From NCBI GenBank assembly GCA_947165675.1, contig CAMVBJ010000005.1, positions 1 to 64,000 of the forward strand: DNA of 64,000 nt, in the 5' to 3' direction. Under the pieces are notes generated by a model, which worked only from the letters and a program-made list of their open reading frames with translations, ran no database searches and was not told the DNA's origin. This document shows, one piece after another, positions 43,905 through 52,775 of this stretch. The stretch's first letter is position 1. The number at the start of each line of letters is the position of its first letter. The position numbers and the translations under genes were made by a program. The DNA is from an uncultured Prevotellaceae bacterium (GTDB lineage: Bacteria; Bacteroidota; Bacteroidia; Bacteroidales; Muribaculaceae).

Positions 43905-46361
43905 TTAATCCAATTCGACGACAGTTATCCCTGCCCCGCCGAACTGCACGTGTTCATCATGGAATGACTTCACGCCGTTGACCGAATGCAGGTACTCACG
44001 GATAGCCACCTTGAGAGCTCCCGTACCAGTCCCATGCAGGATGCGTACACGCTGGGCACTGAACTGAATGGCGTCGTCAATGAAGTAGGTGATGGCTTGC
44101 AATGCCTCGTCGGCTCTCATACCACGAACGTCGATGTCAGGCTTGAAGTTCAACTGGCGGGTGCGTATCTCGTCGGTTGTCGTGCGACCGAGCGACTCGG
44201 CCTTGGTCACTTTTTCCTTACGCATAGTACGTTCCACCTTGTCGGCCTCGATGCGCGTCTTGATGTTGCCAAAAGCCACTAATGCATATTTCTCATCAAT
44301 GCTGATGAGGGTACCCACCGTCGTTGTGCCCTTGAGGACAACATTATCCCCTGCTTGCAACGGGCGATCCTTAGCCATGGGTTTGGGAGCAGACTTCTTT
44401 TTAGGTGGTTTGCGATGGGCTTTATCCCTCGGCGTGAGGTCCTTAAGGCGAGCGGGGTCTTGGGGATCCTCGGCATTCAGTCGCTGCTTGAACTCGTCGA
44501 GCTGGCGGCGCAGTTCCTTGGTGCGCTCCTTCTCGGCTTGTTCGTTGCGTATCTCCTTGATGGTCCTTTCAATTTGGGAATTGCTGGAGCGCAGGATTTC
44601 CTCGGCCTCGTTGCGAGCTTCATGTATAATCTGACGATACTCGGCACGGATGTTGTCGAGCCGCTCATCATAATTGGCTATCATCTGGTCAAGGCGTTTC
44701 TCCTTGGTGCGAATGTCCTGACGCTTGTTCTCCCAGTATCGCCTGTCGCGCACGATGTCAAGCAAGTACTTATCCATATTGATATAGTCGCTACCAACAA
44801 TCTCACTGGCTTTGTCGATAACCTGTTGGGGCAAGCCTGTCTTACGGGCAATCTCAATGGCAAACGAACTACCGGGATATCCCATTGACAACTGGAATAA
44901 CGGCTGCATGCGCTGTCGATCGTAGAGCATAGCGCCGTTCACAACGCCATCGGTCTCGTCGGCGAAGTGTTTCAAGTTCTGGTAGTGGGTCGTGACCACG
45001 CCCATCACCTGATGTTCATTTAATTGCTCAAGGATGGATTGGGCGATGGCTCCGCCAATCTGGGGCTCGGTACCACTGCCCATCTCGTCGATGAGGATAA
45101 GGGTATCCTTGCCCCCCCTCGACAGGAACAGCTTCATGTTCTGCAAGTGGCTGCTATAGGTGCTCAAGTCGTTCTCAATGCTCTGCTGATCACCGATATC
45201 AATAAAGATGTCATGGAAGATACCCATGTGGGAATTGTCCCTCAACGTGGGCAGCAGACCGCATTGCATCATGTACTGCACCACACCCACCGTCTTGAGA
45301 CATACCGACTTGCCACCGGCATTAGGACCCGAAATCACCAGGATGCGGTTTTTCTTGTCCAGAGTAATATTTAATGGTACCACTTCCTTGCCCTGGCTGC
45401 GTAGCGAGAGCATCAACGCGGGATGAATGGCAGTGTACCACTCGATGACGGGTTTACGGTCCACATGACACATCTGGGCACCCACGTCACGAGCAAACAA
45501 TGCCTTGGCACGAATAAAGTCTAACTGTCCCAATACCTCAAGCACGCCAGTCAACTCTTCAAGATGTGGTCTGATCTGGTCAGTCACTTCGGTGAGGATG
45601 CGTATGATTTCGCGTGCAATCTCAGCCTCGGTCTCGCGGATGCGGTTATTGGCCTCGACAATGGCGTCGGGCTCGATAAACACGGTCTTGCCTGTCGCGC
45701 TCTCGTCATGAACGATTCCACGCAGCTTGCGCTTGTTCATGGCACTGACAGGTAATACCAAGCGACCGTCACGAAGCGACGGTTGCACATCGTTGTCGAG
45801 AATGCCATCCTGTTTACCTTGGTTAATAATGCGACGCAGCGTGCCGTTGATACTACTGGTCACGCGGGCTATAGACGCACGTAACTCCTGCAGGCGGGGT
45901 GAGGCCGTATCCTTGATGTTACCTGCCTTGTCAAGCACTTGAGCAATGACTGCGCTCAGTTCGGGAAAGGCTTGCATTCCACTGGTCAATTCTCGCAACC
46001 GAGGATATGGCGACTGACTCTCACCATCGGTAGCGAAGAAGCGTACCACCTGACTCACGGTTACCAGCAGGCGTTGCAAGTCAAACAGTCGCTCGGCCGA
46101 AAGGAACGTTCCTGGAGTTAATATCTCCTTGAGCACTACGCGCAGGTCAAAATAATAGCTCAACGGAAACTCCTTACCCGTCAACACGATAGACAGGAAC
46201 TCATTAGTCTCCTCCAGCCAACGGATGACCTCATCACGACGCGTAGAGAAACGCAACTGAGGCACATTGGCAACCCCCAATGCACTCACGCAATGCCGTT
46301 CCAACTCACGTCTGACTGCATCAAAGCCAATTTTAGTCTCGAAATTTCCAGGATAAATCAT
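43905..46361 (-). CDS. mutS2: MutS2, endonuclease-type MutS homolog
   Basis: 818 aa. The ATPase core has Walker A GPNAGGKSVCLKT, a D-loop/ABC signature STYSSHLQNM and Walker B TLILIDEMGSGTEP; the C-terminus carries the Smr nuclease domain (DVRGMRADEAL, GTGTGAL). MutS2 acts on branched DNA or colliding ribosomes. The first residues (MIYPGNFETKIGF) are typical. I chose ATG at 46361: the frame is open to 46388, but a TACTTTTG box at 46369-46376 lies between. Only about 7 nt separate that box from the ATG, so the message may lack a leader. Confidence 0.95.
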   Translation of the reverse strand: MIYPGNFETKIGFDAVRRELERHCVSALGVANVPQLRFSTRRDEVIRWLEETNEFLSIVLTGKEFPLSYYFDLRVVLKEILTPGTFLSAERLFDLQRLLVTVSQVVRFFATDGESQSPYPRLRELTSGMQAFPELSAVIAQVLDKAGNIKDTASPRLQELRASIARVTSSINGTLRRIINQGKQDGILDNDVQPSLRDGRLVLPVSAMNKRKLRGIVHDESATGKTVFIEPDAIVEANNRIRETEAEIAREIIRILTEVTDQIRPHLEELTGVLEVLGQLDFIRAKALFARDVGAQMCHVDRKPVIEWYTAIHPALMLSLRSQGKEVVPLNITLDKKNRILVISGPNAGGKSVCLKTVGVVQYMMQCGLLPTLRDNSHMGIFHDIFIDIGDQQSIENDLSTYSSHLQNMKLFLSRGGKDTLILIDEMGSGTEPQIGGAIAQSILEQLNEHQVMGVVTTHYQNLKHFADETDGVVNGAMLYDRQRMQPLFQLSMGYPGSSFAIEIARKTGLPQQVIDKASEIVGSDYINMDKYLLDIVRDRRYWENKRQDIRTKEKRLDQMIANYDERLDNIRAEYRQIIHEARNEAEEILRSSNSQIERTIKEIRNEQAEKERTKELRRQLDEFKQRLNAEDPQDPARLKDLTPRDKAHRKPPKKKSAPKPMAKDRPLQAGDNVVLKGTTTVGTLISIDEKYALVAFGNIKTRIEADKVERTMRKEKVTKAESLGRTTTDEIRTRQLNFKPDIDVRGMRADEALQAITYFIDDAIQFSAQRVRILHGTGTGALKVAIREYLHSVNGVKSFHDEHVQFGGAGITVVELD

Positions 46362-46368
46362 GTTACAA

Positions 46369-46376
46369 AAGTAGTC
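46369..46376 (-). promoter_or_regulatory. -7 box for mutS2
   Basis: The minus strand reads TACTTTTG, ending 7 nt before the chosen ATG; divergent from a plus-strand box at 46404. Confidence 0.5.
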
Positions 46377-46403
46377 ATTTTTCGTCATTCAACGAAATAT
46401 TTG

Positions 46404-46526
46404 TATATTTGCAGCAATAATCGGTTCCCTTTACCGATTATTCATCATCAATCAAATCTTATCTATCTGATCCCGAGAAAACGGTGCCCTTGTAGTAGTT
46501 CAGCAGACTCCTACAGGGCACTTTTT
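46404..46526 (+). ncRNA. Candidate small RNA or leader transcript
   Basis: A TATATTTG box (46404-46411) is followed by a small hairpin (AATCGGT/ACCGATT, about 46420-46440), an unstructured stretch, and a strong terminator-like hairpin: GTGCCCT(T)GTAG (46484-46495) with CTACAGGGCAC (46511-46521) and then TTTTT. A transcript of about 105-110 nt would result. A separate promoter (46592) serves the next gene, so this unit looks independent. It has no convincing ORF. It could instead be an attenuator for the peptidase gene. Confidence 0.4.
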
Positions 46527-46591
46527 CAATTATTAAATCCCAAAACAGAAACTTTTCTTTTAAAAAGATGATGATTTCAAAAAAATATGAC

Positions 46592-46599
46592 TACATTTG
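46592..46599 (+). promoter_or_regulatory. -7 box for the C1 peptidase
   Basis: TACATTTG on the plus strand, about 54 nt before the start codon at 46654. Confidence 0.5.
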
Positions 46600-46653
46600 C
46601 AAGTTATCACCGCTGAAATGTAATTAACCTATATTAATAACTAACTCAACTGT

Positions 46654-47859
46654 ATGAAGAAATTATTTTTAGCAATGCTCGCTTCGGCTATCGCAATCAA
46701 CGTTATGGCCGACGACAAGGTTGTCATCCCTGACAGCACTGGTTTCAAGTTTACTGATACTAAAGTCATTAAGCACACTCCAGTCAAGGATCAGAACAAG
46801 TCTGGTACGTGCTGGTGCTACTCAACAAACTCCTTCTTTGAGAACGAAATCCTGCGCAAGAGCGGCAAGGAGGTTCACTTGAGCGAGGGCTTCGTTGTTA
46901 ACCACTGCTACTACGACAAGGCCATCAAGTACATCCGCATGGATGGCGAGATCAACTTTGCCGAGGGTGGTGCCGCTGAGGATGTTCCCTACGTATGGCG
47001 CAACTATGGCATGGTTCCCAACGAGGTTTACACCGGCATGACCTATGGTGACAAGAAGTTTGACACCAGCGAGCTCACCTCACTGCTGAGTGGCTATGTT
47101 GGCACCATCAACAAGCGCAGCCTCAAGAAGCTCACTCCCGCTTGGAAGGATGGTCTGCAAGCTATTCTCGACAGCTACATGGGCAAGATGCCCGAAACCT
47201 TCGTTTATGAGGGCAAGACCTACACTCCGCAGACCTGGGCTGCCAGCCTCGGTCTGAACATGGACGATTATGTGCCCATCTGCTCGTTCAACCACCACCC
47301 CTATTATCAGCCTTTCATCCTTGAGGTGGCCGACAACTGGCTGTGGTCAAGCTATCAGAACGTGCCCATCGATGAGCTCATGGAAATTGCTAACTATGCC
47401 ATTGACAACGGTTACAGCATCGCTTGGGGTGCCGACGTCAGCGAGAAGGGATTCAAGTGGCGCAATGGTTATGCCATCCTGCCCGTCGAGAAGGAAGTTC
47501 CCGATGCAGCTGGTACCGACATGGCTCGTTGGGCACAGCTCACTGACAAAGATCGCGAGGCCGAGCTCTGGGACATCAAGGGTCCGGTCAAGGAGCAGTG
47601 GGTAACCCAGGAGGAGCGTCAGGAGATGTTTGACAACAAGCAGACCACTGATGACCACGGCATGGTCATCATGGGCAAGGCCGTTGACCAGGAAGGCAAC
47701 AAGTACTTTAAGGTACAGAACAGCTGGGACACCAATCAGCTCTATGACGGCTACTTCTATTGCAGCGAGGCCTTCTTCCGCGCCAAGACGATGAACATCC
47801 TCGTGCACAAGGATGCCATCCCCGCAAAGATTGCCAAGAAGCTGGGCATCAAGAAGTAA
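46654..47859 (+). CDS. Secreted C1 (papain/bleomycin-hydrolase-like) cysteine peptidase
   Basis: 401 aa. The signal peptide ends near residue 20. Catalytic Cys is in DQNKSGTCWCYSTNSF, His in DDHGMVIMGKA and Asn in KVQNSWDTN, so the Cys-His-Asn triad is complete, in the order and context of bleomycin hydrolase (PepC). Members trim peptides as aminopeptidases. Secretion differs from the classical cytosolic PepC but is common in Bacteroidota. A hairpin terminator follows at 47889-47934. Confidence 0.92.
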   Translation: MKKLFLAMLASAIAINVMADDKVVIPDSTGFKFTDTKVIKHTPVKDQNKSGTCWCYSTNSFFENEILRKSGKEVHLSEGFVVNHCYYDKAIKYIRMDGEINFAEGGAAEDVPYVWRNYGMVPNEVYTGMTYGDKKFDTSELTSLLSGYVGTINKRSLKKLTPAWKDGLQAILDSYMGKMPETFVYEGKTYTPQTWAASLGLNMDDYVPICSFNHHPYYQPFILEVADNWLWSSYQNVPIDELMEIANYAIDNGYSIAWGADVSEKGFKWRNGYAILPVEKEVPDAAGTDMARWAQLTDKDREAELWDIKGPVKEQWVTQEERQEMFDNKQTTDDHGMVIMGKAVDQEGNKYFKVQNSWDTNQLYDGYFYCSEAFFRAKTMNILVHKDAIPAKIAKKLGIKK

Positions 47860-47888
47860 TCCCATCTCTTAACAAAAACAAAAGAAAG

Positions 47889-47934
47889 TCGAGGCCTGTA
47901 AACATAACAGTTTGCGGGTCTCGATGTTTATTTG
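47889..47934 (+). terminator. Terminator of the C1 peptidase gene
   Basis: TCGAGGCCTGTAAAC (47889-47903) pairs with GTTTGCGGGTCTCGA (47910-47924) with three G-U pairs, then TGTTTATTT. Confidence 0.75.
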
Positions 47935-47947
47935 GACTGACACGGCA

Positions 47948-47977
47948 TTGACATTTGGCGATAATGTATTAACTTTG
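47948..47977 (+). promoter_or_regulatory. Promoter of the GT39-like gene
   Basis: TTG at 47948-47950 and TAACTTTG at 47970-47977, 19 nt apart; the start codon lies at 48008. Confidence 0.6.
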
Positions 47978-48007
47978 CATCCAGTAACATCAATATAGAC
48001 CCTTATT

Positions 48008-49549
48008 ATGACTTCCGACCGACTTAATCATGCACGCCACAGCGTTCCCGCCATCATAGCGATCAGCTGCTTTGCGATACTTGCAATACTGCTCACCTCG
48101 TGGGACTCCTATCTCTATGACCTGTGGCAACACCACGATGTCATCTGGTTCTACGCTTGCGGCAAGGCATGGATGAATGGTCTGACACCCTATGTCGATT
48201 TTGCTGACAGCAAGGGTCCGCTGTTATGGCTCATCTATGGTATAGGCTATCTGCTGAGTCCTCATGACTACGTGGGATGCTTCTGGATAGGGTGCGTGCT
48301 CTATACCATCATTTTTTACTATTGCTACAAGTGCGCGCTCATCTTCACACGCGACGTGCGCCTCTCGCTGATAGCAGTGGTGATATCGGCAGTGTTCTTC
48401 CTTAGCTATTTCACCCACATTGAGGTGCGAACCGAGGACTTCTGCTACCCTGCGATACTGGCCGTTTTCTACAGGTTTATGAGGCACACTTTCCTGCACG
48501 AGGAGAGTCGCCGTTTTGCCCGTCAATCGGCCATTGTACTTGGAGTGGCACTGGGCGTCACGTTCCTCATCAAGTACAGCTGCTCGCTCATGCTCGCCAT
48601 TTTCATCCCCTACTTCTGCATCGTGGTGCCATCTCGAAGCAACTACTCGGTCTGGCGAGCTATCGGGTGGTGCATCCTGGCTGGAGTGCTCACCATCTTG
48701 CCCATGGTCATTGTTCTGGCCATCCAGGGCTGTCTGGGCGCATTCTTTAACGAGTACTTCCTGGTCACGGCCAGCACATTTGACAACATGCATGGCACGT
48801 GGATTACAGCCCGTGGTGTATTGATGATGTTCATGGGCAAACGCCTGGCGATATTCTCCCTGTGCATGATTGCTGGCATGGTTTTGTACTTAATGCGTGC
48901 CACGACCCACCGCATCTGGGCCGTATTAGCCTTCATGTGGTTTTTAGCGGTCATCATGCTCAACGGTACCGATGTCATCTACTTCAATGTCCTTTCAGTA
49001 TTCACGGTGCTATTTGCCGGAATCATTGCCCAGTTGGTCGGGCGCTGGTTACACCACCGGGCCGTTATTATACCATTTACCCTGGCTGTACTTGCCGCTT
49101 TATTCTACATGACCGACCGATCATCGCTGTTCAACAACCACTCACCGCAACAAGATGCATGGTACTACTATGCCTCGTTGATGCAACAATATGATCAGCC
49201 CCGCACCCTGTACCTGATGTGCCACGATCATGGCGAGGGCGTTCCAAGCCAAGCGCTGCCCGCATGCAAGTACTGGAGCCTGCAAGTGGGCCACACCCAG
49301 GCGATGCTCGACGATCAACTCAATGCCGTCAAGCAGCAGCGGAGCGATGTCGTGTTTGTCATGTCCGACAATGCCGAAATGGTTGCGCTTCTCGACACAA
49401 CGGGCTACCACCGCTATGACTTTACCGATGCCGGTATCGGGGACAAGCAGTATCCCCGCTATCTCCTTTACAGCCGTCGGGCTCTCGACACCAGTGGTTT
49501 TAAGGTTCCGTCTCCCACCGATATACTGCTCAAGCGCCACCGATTATAA
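48008..49549 (+). CDS. Polytopic membrane protein, GT39/PMT-like glycosyltransferase
   Basis: 513 aa with about ten or more hydrophobic helices. The first periplasmic loop contains YVDFADSKGPLLWLIYGIG, a pattern (D-x-K-x-P) found in the GT39/GT83 superfamily, whose acidic residue is catalytic. Such enzymes transfer sugars from polyprenyl carriers. The C-terminal 130 residues are a soluble domain. Donor and acceptor are unknown. It has its own promoter; neighbours are a peptidase and ridA. Confidence 0.72.
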   Translation: MTSDRLNHARHSVPAIIAISCFAILAILLTSWDSYLYDLWQHHDVIWFYACGKAWMNGLTPYVDFADSKGPLLWLIYGIGYLLSPHDYVGCFWIGCVLYTIIFYYCYKCALIFTRDVRLSLIAVVISAVFFLSYFTHIEVRTEDFCYPAILAVFYRFMRHTFLHEESRRFARQSAIVLGVALGVTFLIKYSCSLMLAIFIPYFCIVVPSRSNYSVWRAIGWCILAGVLTILPMVIVLAIQGCLGAFFNEYFLVTASTFDNMHGTWITARGVLMMFMGKRLAIFSLCMIAGMVLYLMRATTHRIWAVLAFMWFLAVIMLNGTDVIYFNVLSVFTVLFAGIIAQLVGRWLHHRAVIIPFTLAVLAALFYMTDRSSLFNNHSPQQDAWYYYASLMQQYDQPRTLYLMCHDHGEGVPSQALPACKYWSLQVGHTQAMLDDQLNAVKQQRSDVVFVMSDNAEMVALLDTTGYHRYDFTDAGIGDKQYPRYLLYSRRALDTSGFKVPSPTDILLKRHRL

Positions 49550-49603
49550 CAGATACGCAATCTCAAATCAATAAAATCTCTTCACCGATCACCAAAAAAG
49601 TAT

Positions 49604-49611
49604 TACTTTTG
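49604..49611 (+). promoter_or_regulatory. -7 box for ridA
   Basis: TACTTTTG on the plus strand, 50 nt upstream of the ridA start. Confidence 0.5.
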
Positions 49612-49661
49612 CAGTATCTAATTAACTCACATTATTAACATCATTACAACTTATCAAATCA

Positions 49662-50039
49662 ATGAAAGCATTAAACACCGACAAGGCACCCGCTGCCATT
49701 GGTCCTTACAGCCAGGCTATCCGCACTGGTAACATCGTCTTCGTTTCAGGCCAGCTCCCCATCATCCCCGAGACTGGAGCCTTCCCCGAGGGAGGCGTAC
49801 AAGAACAGACCCACCAGAGTCTCAAGAACGCTCGTGCTATCCTCCAAAGTGAGGGTCTCGACCTCAAGGATGTTGTTAAGACCACTGTTTTCCTGAGCGA
49901 CATCGCTAACTTCGGTCCCATGAACGAGGTTTACGCCGAGTACTTCACGGCTCCCTACCCCGCCCGCTGCGCATTTGCCGTCAAGGATCTTCCCAAGGGT
50001 GCACTTGTAGAAATCGAGCTGATTGCCGAAGCCCACTAA
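49662..50039 (+). CDS. ridA: RidA-family enamine/imine deaminase
   Basis: 125 aa. RidA hydrolyses reactive 2-aminoacrylate-type enamines released by PLP enzymes. The sequence is typical: APAAIGPYSQAI, FVSGQLPI, VVKTTVFLSDI and the catalytic Arg in YPARCAF. Standard length, strong terminator 55 bp downstream. Probably monocistronic and cytoplasmic. Confidence 0.96.
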   Translation: MKALNTDKAPAAIGPYSQAIRTGNIVFVSGQLPIIPETGAFPEGGVQEQTHQSLKNARAILQSEGLDLKDVVKTTVFLSDIANFGPMNEVYAEYFTAPYPARCAFAVKDLPKGALVEIELIAEAH

Positions 50040-50093
50040 AGCTGCCCACAATCGTCAAAGAATAAAGGCGTTAAAATAGGCCCATTGACTTTA

Positions 50094-50128
50094 AGAGACG
50101 TGACTCCACAATGTCACGTCTCTTTTTC
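50094..50128 (+). terminator. Terminator of ridA
   Basis: AGAGACGTGAC (50094-50104) pairs perfectly with GTCACGTCTCT (50113-50123), 8-nt loop, then TTTTCTC. Between 50129 and 50394 I see only the next promoter box. Confidence 0.92.
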
Positions 50129-50337
50129 TCATACACCCCTCGATGACGAAGATGAATTGGATGTTAGGCGAGTATCAGTTTCACTCGACTCTGGTAGTTG
50201 AGCACCCGCAATCATCTTGAGGCACATACTCCACTTCTACCCAGTAAACGTCCATCGTCATTAAATTTAAACGGCATTCCCTGTGAACAAGAGTACAAAT
50301 TTATGCTTTTTTTACAGTGAGTGCCATTTTTTATGTG

Positions 50338-50345
50338 TAATTTTG
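50338..50345 (+). promoter_or_regulatory. -7 box for the porin gene
   Basis: TAATTTTG on the plus strand, 49 nt before the start codon at 50395. Confidence 0.45.
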
Positions 50346-50394
50346 CAGCCAAATTTTAGAAACCATATCATCGAAAACTGTAACTGAACATCAA

Positions 50395-51606
50395 ATGAGA
50401 AAATCATTCCTGTTTACCCTGTGCGCAACACTGCTGAGTATCAATGCAATGGCTCAGGGCAATAACACCCGCATGGGTGGCGACGAGAACGACGACACCG
50501 AGTCTCTCGCCGAACGTATCTTCAATTTAGAGAAGAAAACTGATGCCTTTAACTTCCACATCAATTTCGCATCAAGTCTGGTGGCAGAGGATGCCAATCA
50601 CGGTGAGTGGGACACGAAGTTTGTGTGCCGTGACCTGCGGCTTGACATCAAGGGCGACATTACTCCCAAGGTGTTCTACCGCATCCGTCACCGCTTCAAC
50701 AGCAACCAGACCGCCAAGGGGCTGGACCGTTTTGCCAAGGCAACCGACATCATGATGGTTGGTTATCGTCCCAGCAGCAAGGTGGATATCGCTGCCGGTA
50801 AATTGTGCCAGATATGGGGCGGATTTGAGTATGACCAGAACCCCATGGAGATCTACCGCTATAGCGACCTGATTGACATGATGGACATCTTCATGGCCGG
50901 TGCCATGGTAAGTTACCACCCTATCCCAACCCAGGAAGTCGCCTTCCAGATAACCAACAGTTATAACGGTTCGTTTACCGAGGACTTGGGTGAAGACCCA
51001 CAAATTGTCACTAACGATCTGCATAAGCCCGAGAAACTGGCGCGCAGCCGAGCCCCGTTCACCTACATTCTGAACTGGAACGGCAACTTCCTCCACGACC
51101 AGTTGCAGACGCGCTGGGCATGGGGTATCCAGACCCAAGCCAAACACAAGTACAGTCGCATGATCACTCTGGGCCAACGGCTGAATCTGACTAATTTCCA
51201 GCTATATTTTGACTACTTTGGCGAGTGGGATGACGTGGATCGCCTGCACTACGCGACGACCGATCTTCATGACATGATTGCTCCAGGATCCACTCACCTG
51301 GGTAAGGTACACAGCCACACTTTCATTGCCAAGATGAACTGGCAATTTGCCCCCAAGTGGAACCTGATGCTCAAGGGGACCTATGAAACTACAAGTATCG
51401 CCAAGATCGATGACCTGCACAACTATCGCAAGTCAATCGGCTACTTAGGCAGCATCGAGTACTGGCCGATGCCCAAAAAGTTGGACTTCCGCGTATTTCT
51501 CGCTTATCTGGGTCACAAGTATGACTTCAACAAGGCGTGTGGCCTACAAGACTATAACACTAATCGCGTGGAGCTCGGCTTCATGTACCGCATCAAGTGT
51601 TATTAA
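50395..51606 (+). CDS. Outer-membrane porin, OprO/OprP-like
   Basis: 403 aa. Signal peptide (MRKSFLFTLCATLLSINAMAQ). The rest is a beta-barrel-like alternation with aromatic girdle residues and ends in a Tyr (MYRIKCY), close to the usual C-terminal aromatic. The DLRLDIKGDITPKVFYRIRHRF segment and overall length resemble phosphate-selective porin O/P-type proteins of Bacteroidota. Ion specificity cannot be read. Followed by a terminator. Confidence 0.8.
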   Translation: MRKSFLFTLCATLLSINAMAQGNNTRMGGDENDDTESLAERIFNLEKKTDAFNFHINFASSLVAEDANHGEWDTKFVCRDLRLDIKGDITPKVFYRIRHRFNSNQTAKGLDRFAKATDIMMVGYRPSSKVDIAAGKLCQIWGGFEYDQNPMEIYRYSDLIDMMDIFMAGAMVSYHPIPTQEVAFQITNSYNGSFTEDLGEDPQIVTNDLHKPEKLARSRAPFTYILNWNGNFLHDQLQTRWAWGIQTQAKHKYSRMITLGQRLNLTNFQLYFDYFGEWDDVDRLHYATTDLHDMIAPGSTHLGKVHSHTFIAKMNWQFAPKWNLMLKGTYETTSIAKIDDLHNYRKSIGYLGSIEYWPMPKKLDFRVFLAYLGHKYDFNKACGLQDYNTNRVELGFMYRIKCY

Positions 51607-51636
51607 CGGCTAACGCACGGCGGCCACAAGACATCA

Positions 51637-51674
51637 AAAACGGGGCTATCACGCAGTAGTGACAGCCCCGTTTT
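51637..51674 (+). terminator. Terminator of the porin gene
   Basis: AAAACGGGGCTATCAC (51637-51652) pairs with GTGACAGCCCCGTTTT (51659-51674) with one mismatch and a 6-nt loop. Confidence 0.85.
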
Positions 51675-51751
51675 ATGGTGGACAAACAAAGGTAATGACG
51701 AGTTTTAATAATTATTTTAACTTATTATTTTATAATGTGGATTATTTGGCT

Positions 51752-51759
51752 TACTTTTG
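51752..51759 (+). promoter_or_regulatory. -7 box of the lplA/gcv cluster
   Basis: TACTTTTG on the plus strand. It covers the ATG-like start at 51757, so translation must begin at 51778 or 51781. Confidence 0.5.
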
Positions 51760-51777
51760 TGGTGTAGTTTAGAAGAC

Positions 51778-52761
51778 ATGATGAAATACCTTAGTCTGCC
51801 TGACAACGCGACTCGCATCCTCCCTTTCTACTTAGCAATGGAGGAGTTTGCTGCACGTATTATTGGAGAAGATGACATCTTCTTCATGTGGCAGGTAGAG
51901 CCAACGGTGATCTTCGGTCGCAACCAGTTAATTGCAAGCGAGGTAAACATTGAGTATTGCCGTGCACACAACATTGCTTTCTATCGTCGCCGCAGTGGTG
52001 GAGGCTGTGTTTATGCCGACAAGGACAACATCATGTTCAGCTACATCACCCGCAGTGACGAGGTGCAGACGACATTCAGTGCCTACACCAGCGCTGTTGC
52101 CGGCATGTTGCGGAAGTTAGGCCTGAATGCAACTGCCAGCGACCGTAATGATGTGATGATTGACGGACGCAAGGTGAGTGGCAATGCATTCTATCACATC
52201 CCGGGACGCAGTATCGTGCATGGCACCATGCTGTATGACACCAACATGGAGCACATGCTTAACGCCATCACCCCGTCACGTGAGAAATTGACCAGCAAGG
52301 GCGTTCAGTCGGTCAGGAGCCACATCACCACGCTGAACGAGCACTTGTCGATGGACATTGAGGCATTCAAGCAGCATGTTCGCCAAACGATGTGTGATGG
52401 CGAAATCTTACTGACAGCCGAAGATGTGTCTGAAATTGAGCGTCTCACCCTGCCCTATCTGGAGCCGTCATTCCTGTGGGGAAGTGATCCACGCTGCCAA
52501 ATCACCCGTGGAGGTCGAATTGAAGGAGTTGGAAGCCTCTATGCCAACATTGAGTTGAAGCACGGTGCGATTCACAACCTGCACTTGACAGGTGACTTCC
52601 TGCCCTTGAATACCGACGTGCGGAAAGTTCTGCTCGAGAAATTGCGAGGTGTAAGGCTCGAAGCCAATGACCTCTATACAGCCCTTGACGGCAGCGATGC
52701 AGGGCAATGGATATTGAACTTAACAAACGAACAATTAATAACACTATTAACCACAAATTAA
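51778..52761 (+). CDS. lplA: Lipoate-protein ligase A
   Basis: 327 aa from the first of two adjacent Met codons (51778, 51781). LplA attaches lipoate to proteins such as GcvH with ATP. The biotin/lipoate ligase fold is visible: RRRSGGGCVYADKDNIMFSY, then DVMIDGRKVSGNAF with the catalytic Lys context, and HGTMLYD. Its stop overlaps nothing, and gcvT begins 14 bp later. An ideal first gene for a glycine-cleavage cluster, whose H protein needs lipoate. Confidence 0.92.
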   Translation: MMKYLSLPDNATRILPFYLAMEEFAARIIGEDDIFFMWQVEPTVIFGRNQLIASEVNIEYCRAHNIAFYRRRSGGGCVYADKDNIMFSYITRSDEVQTTFSAYTSAVAGMLRKLGLNATASDRNDVMIDGRKVSGNAFYHIPGRSIVHGTMLYDTNMEHMLNAITPSREKLTSKGVQSVRSHITTLNEHLSMDIEAFKQHVRQTMCDGEILLTAEDVSEIERLTLPYLEPSFLWGSDPRCQITRGGRIEGVGSLYANIELKHGAIHNLHLTGDFLPLNTDVRKVLLEKLRGVRLEANDLYTALDGSDAGQWILNLTNEQLITLLTTN

Positions 52762-52775
52762 AAACCATTAAAACC

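Noticed and set aside
51675-51777. A glycine riboswitch before the gcv cluster
   Set aside because: The leader is under 20 nt after the promoter box, too short for an aptamer.
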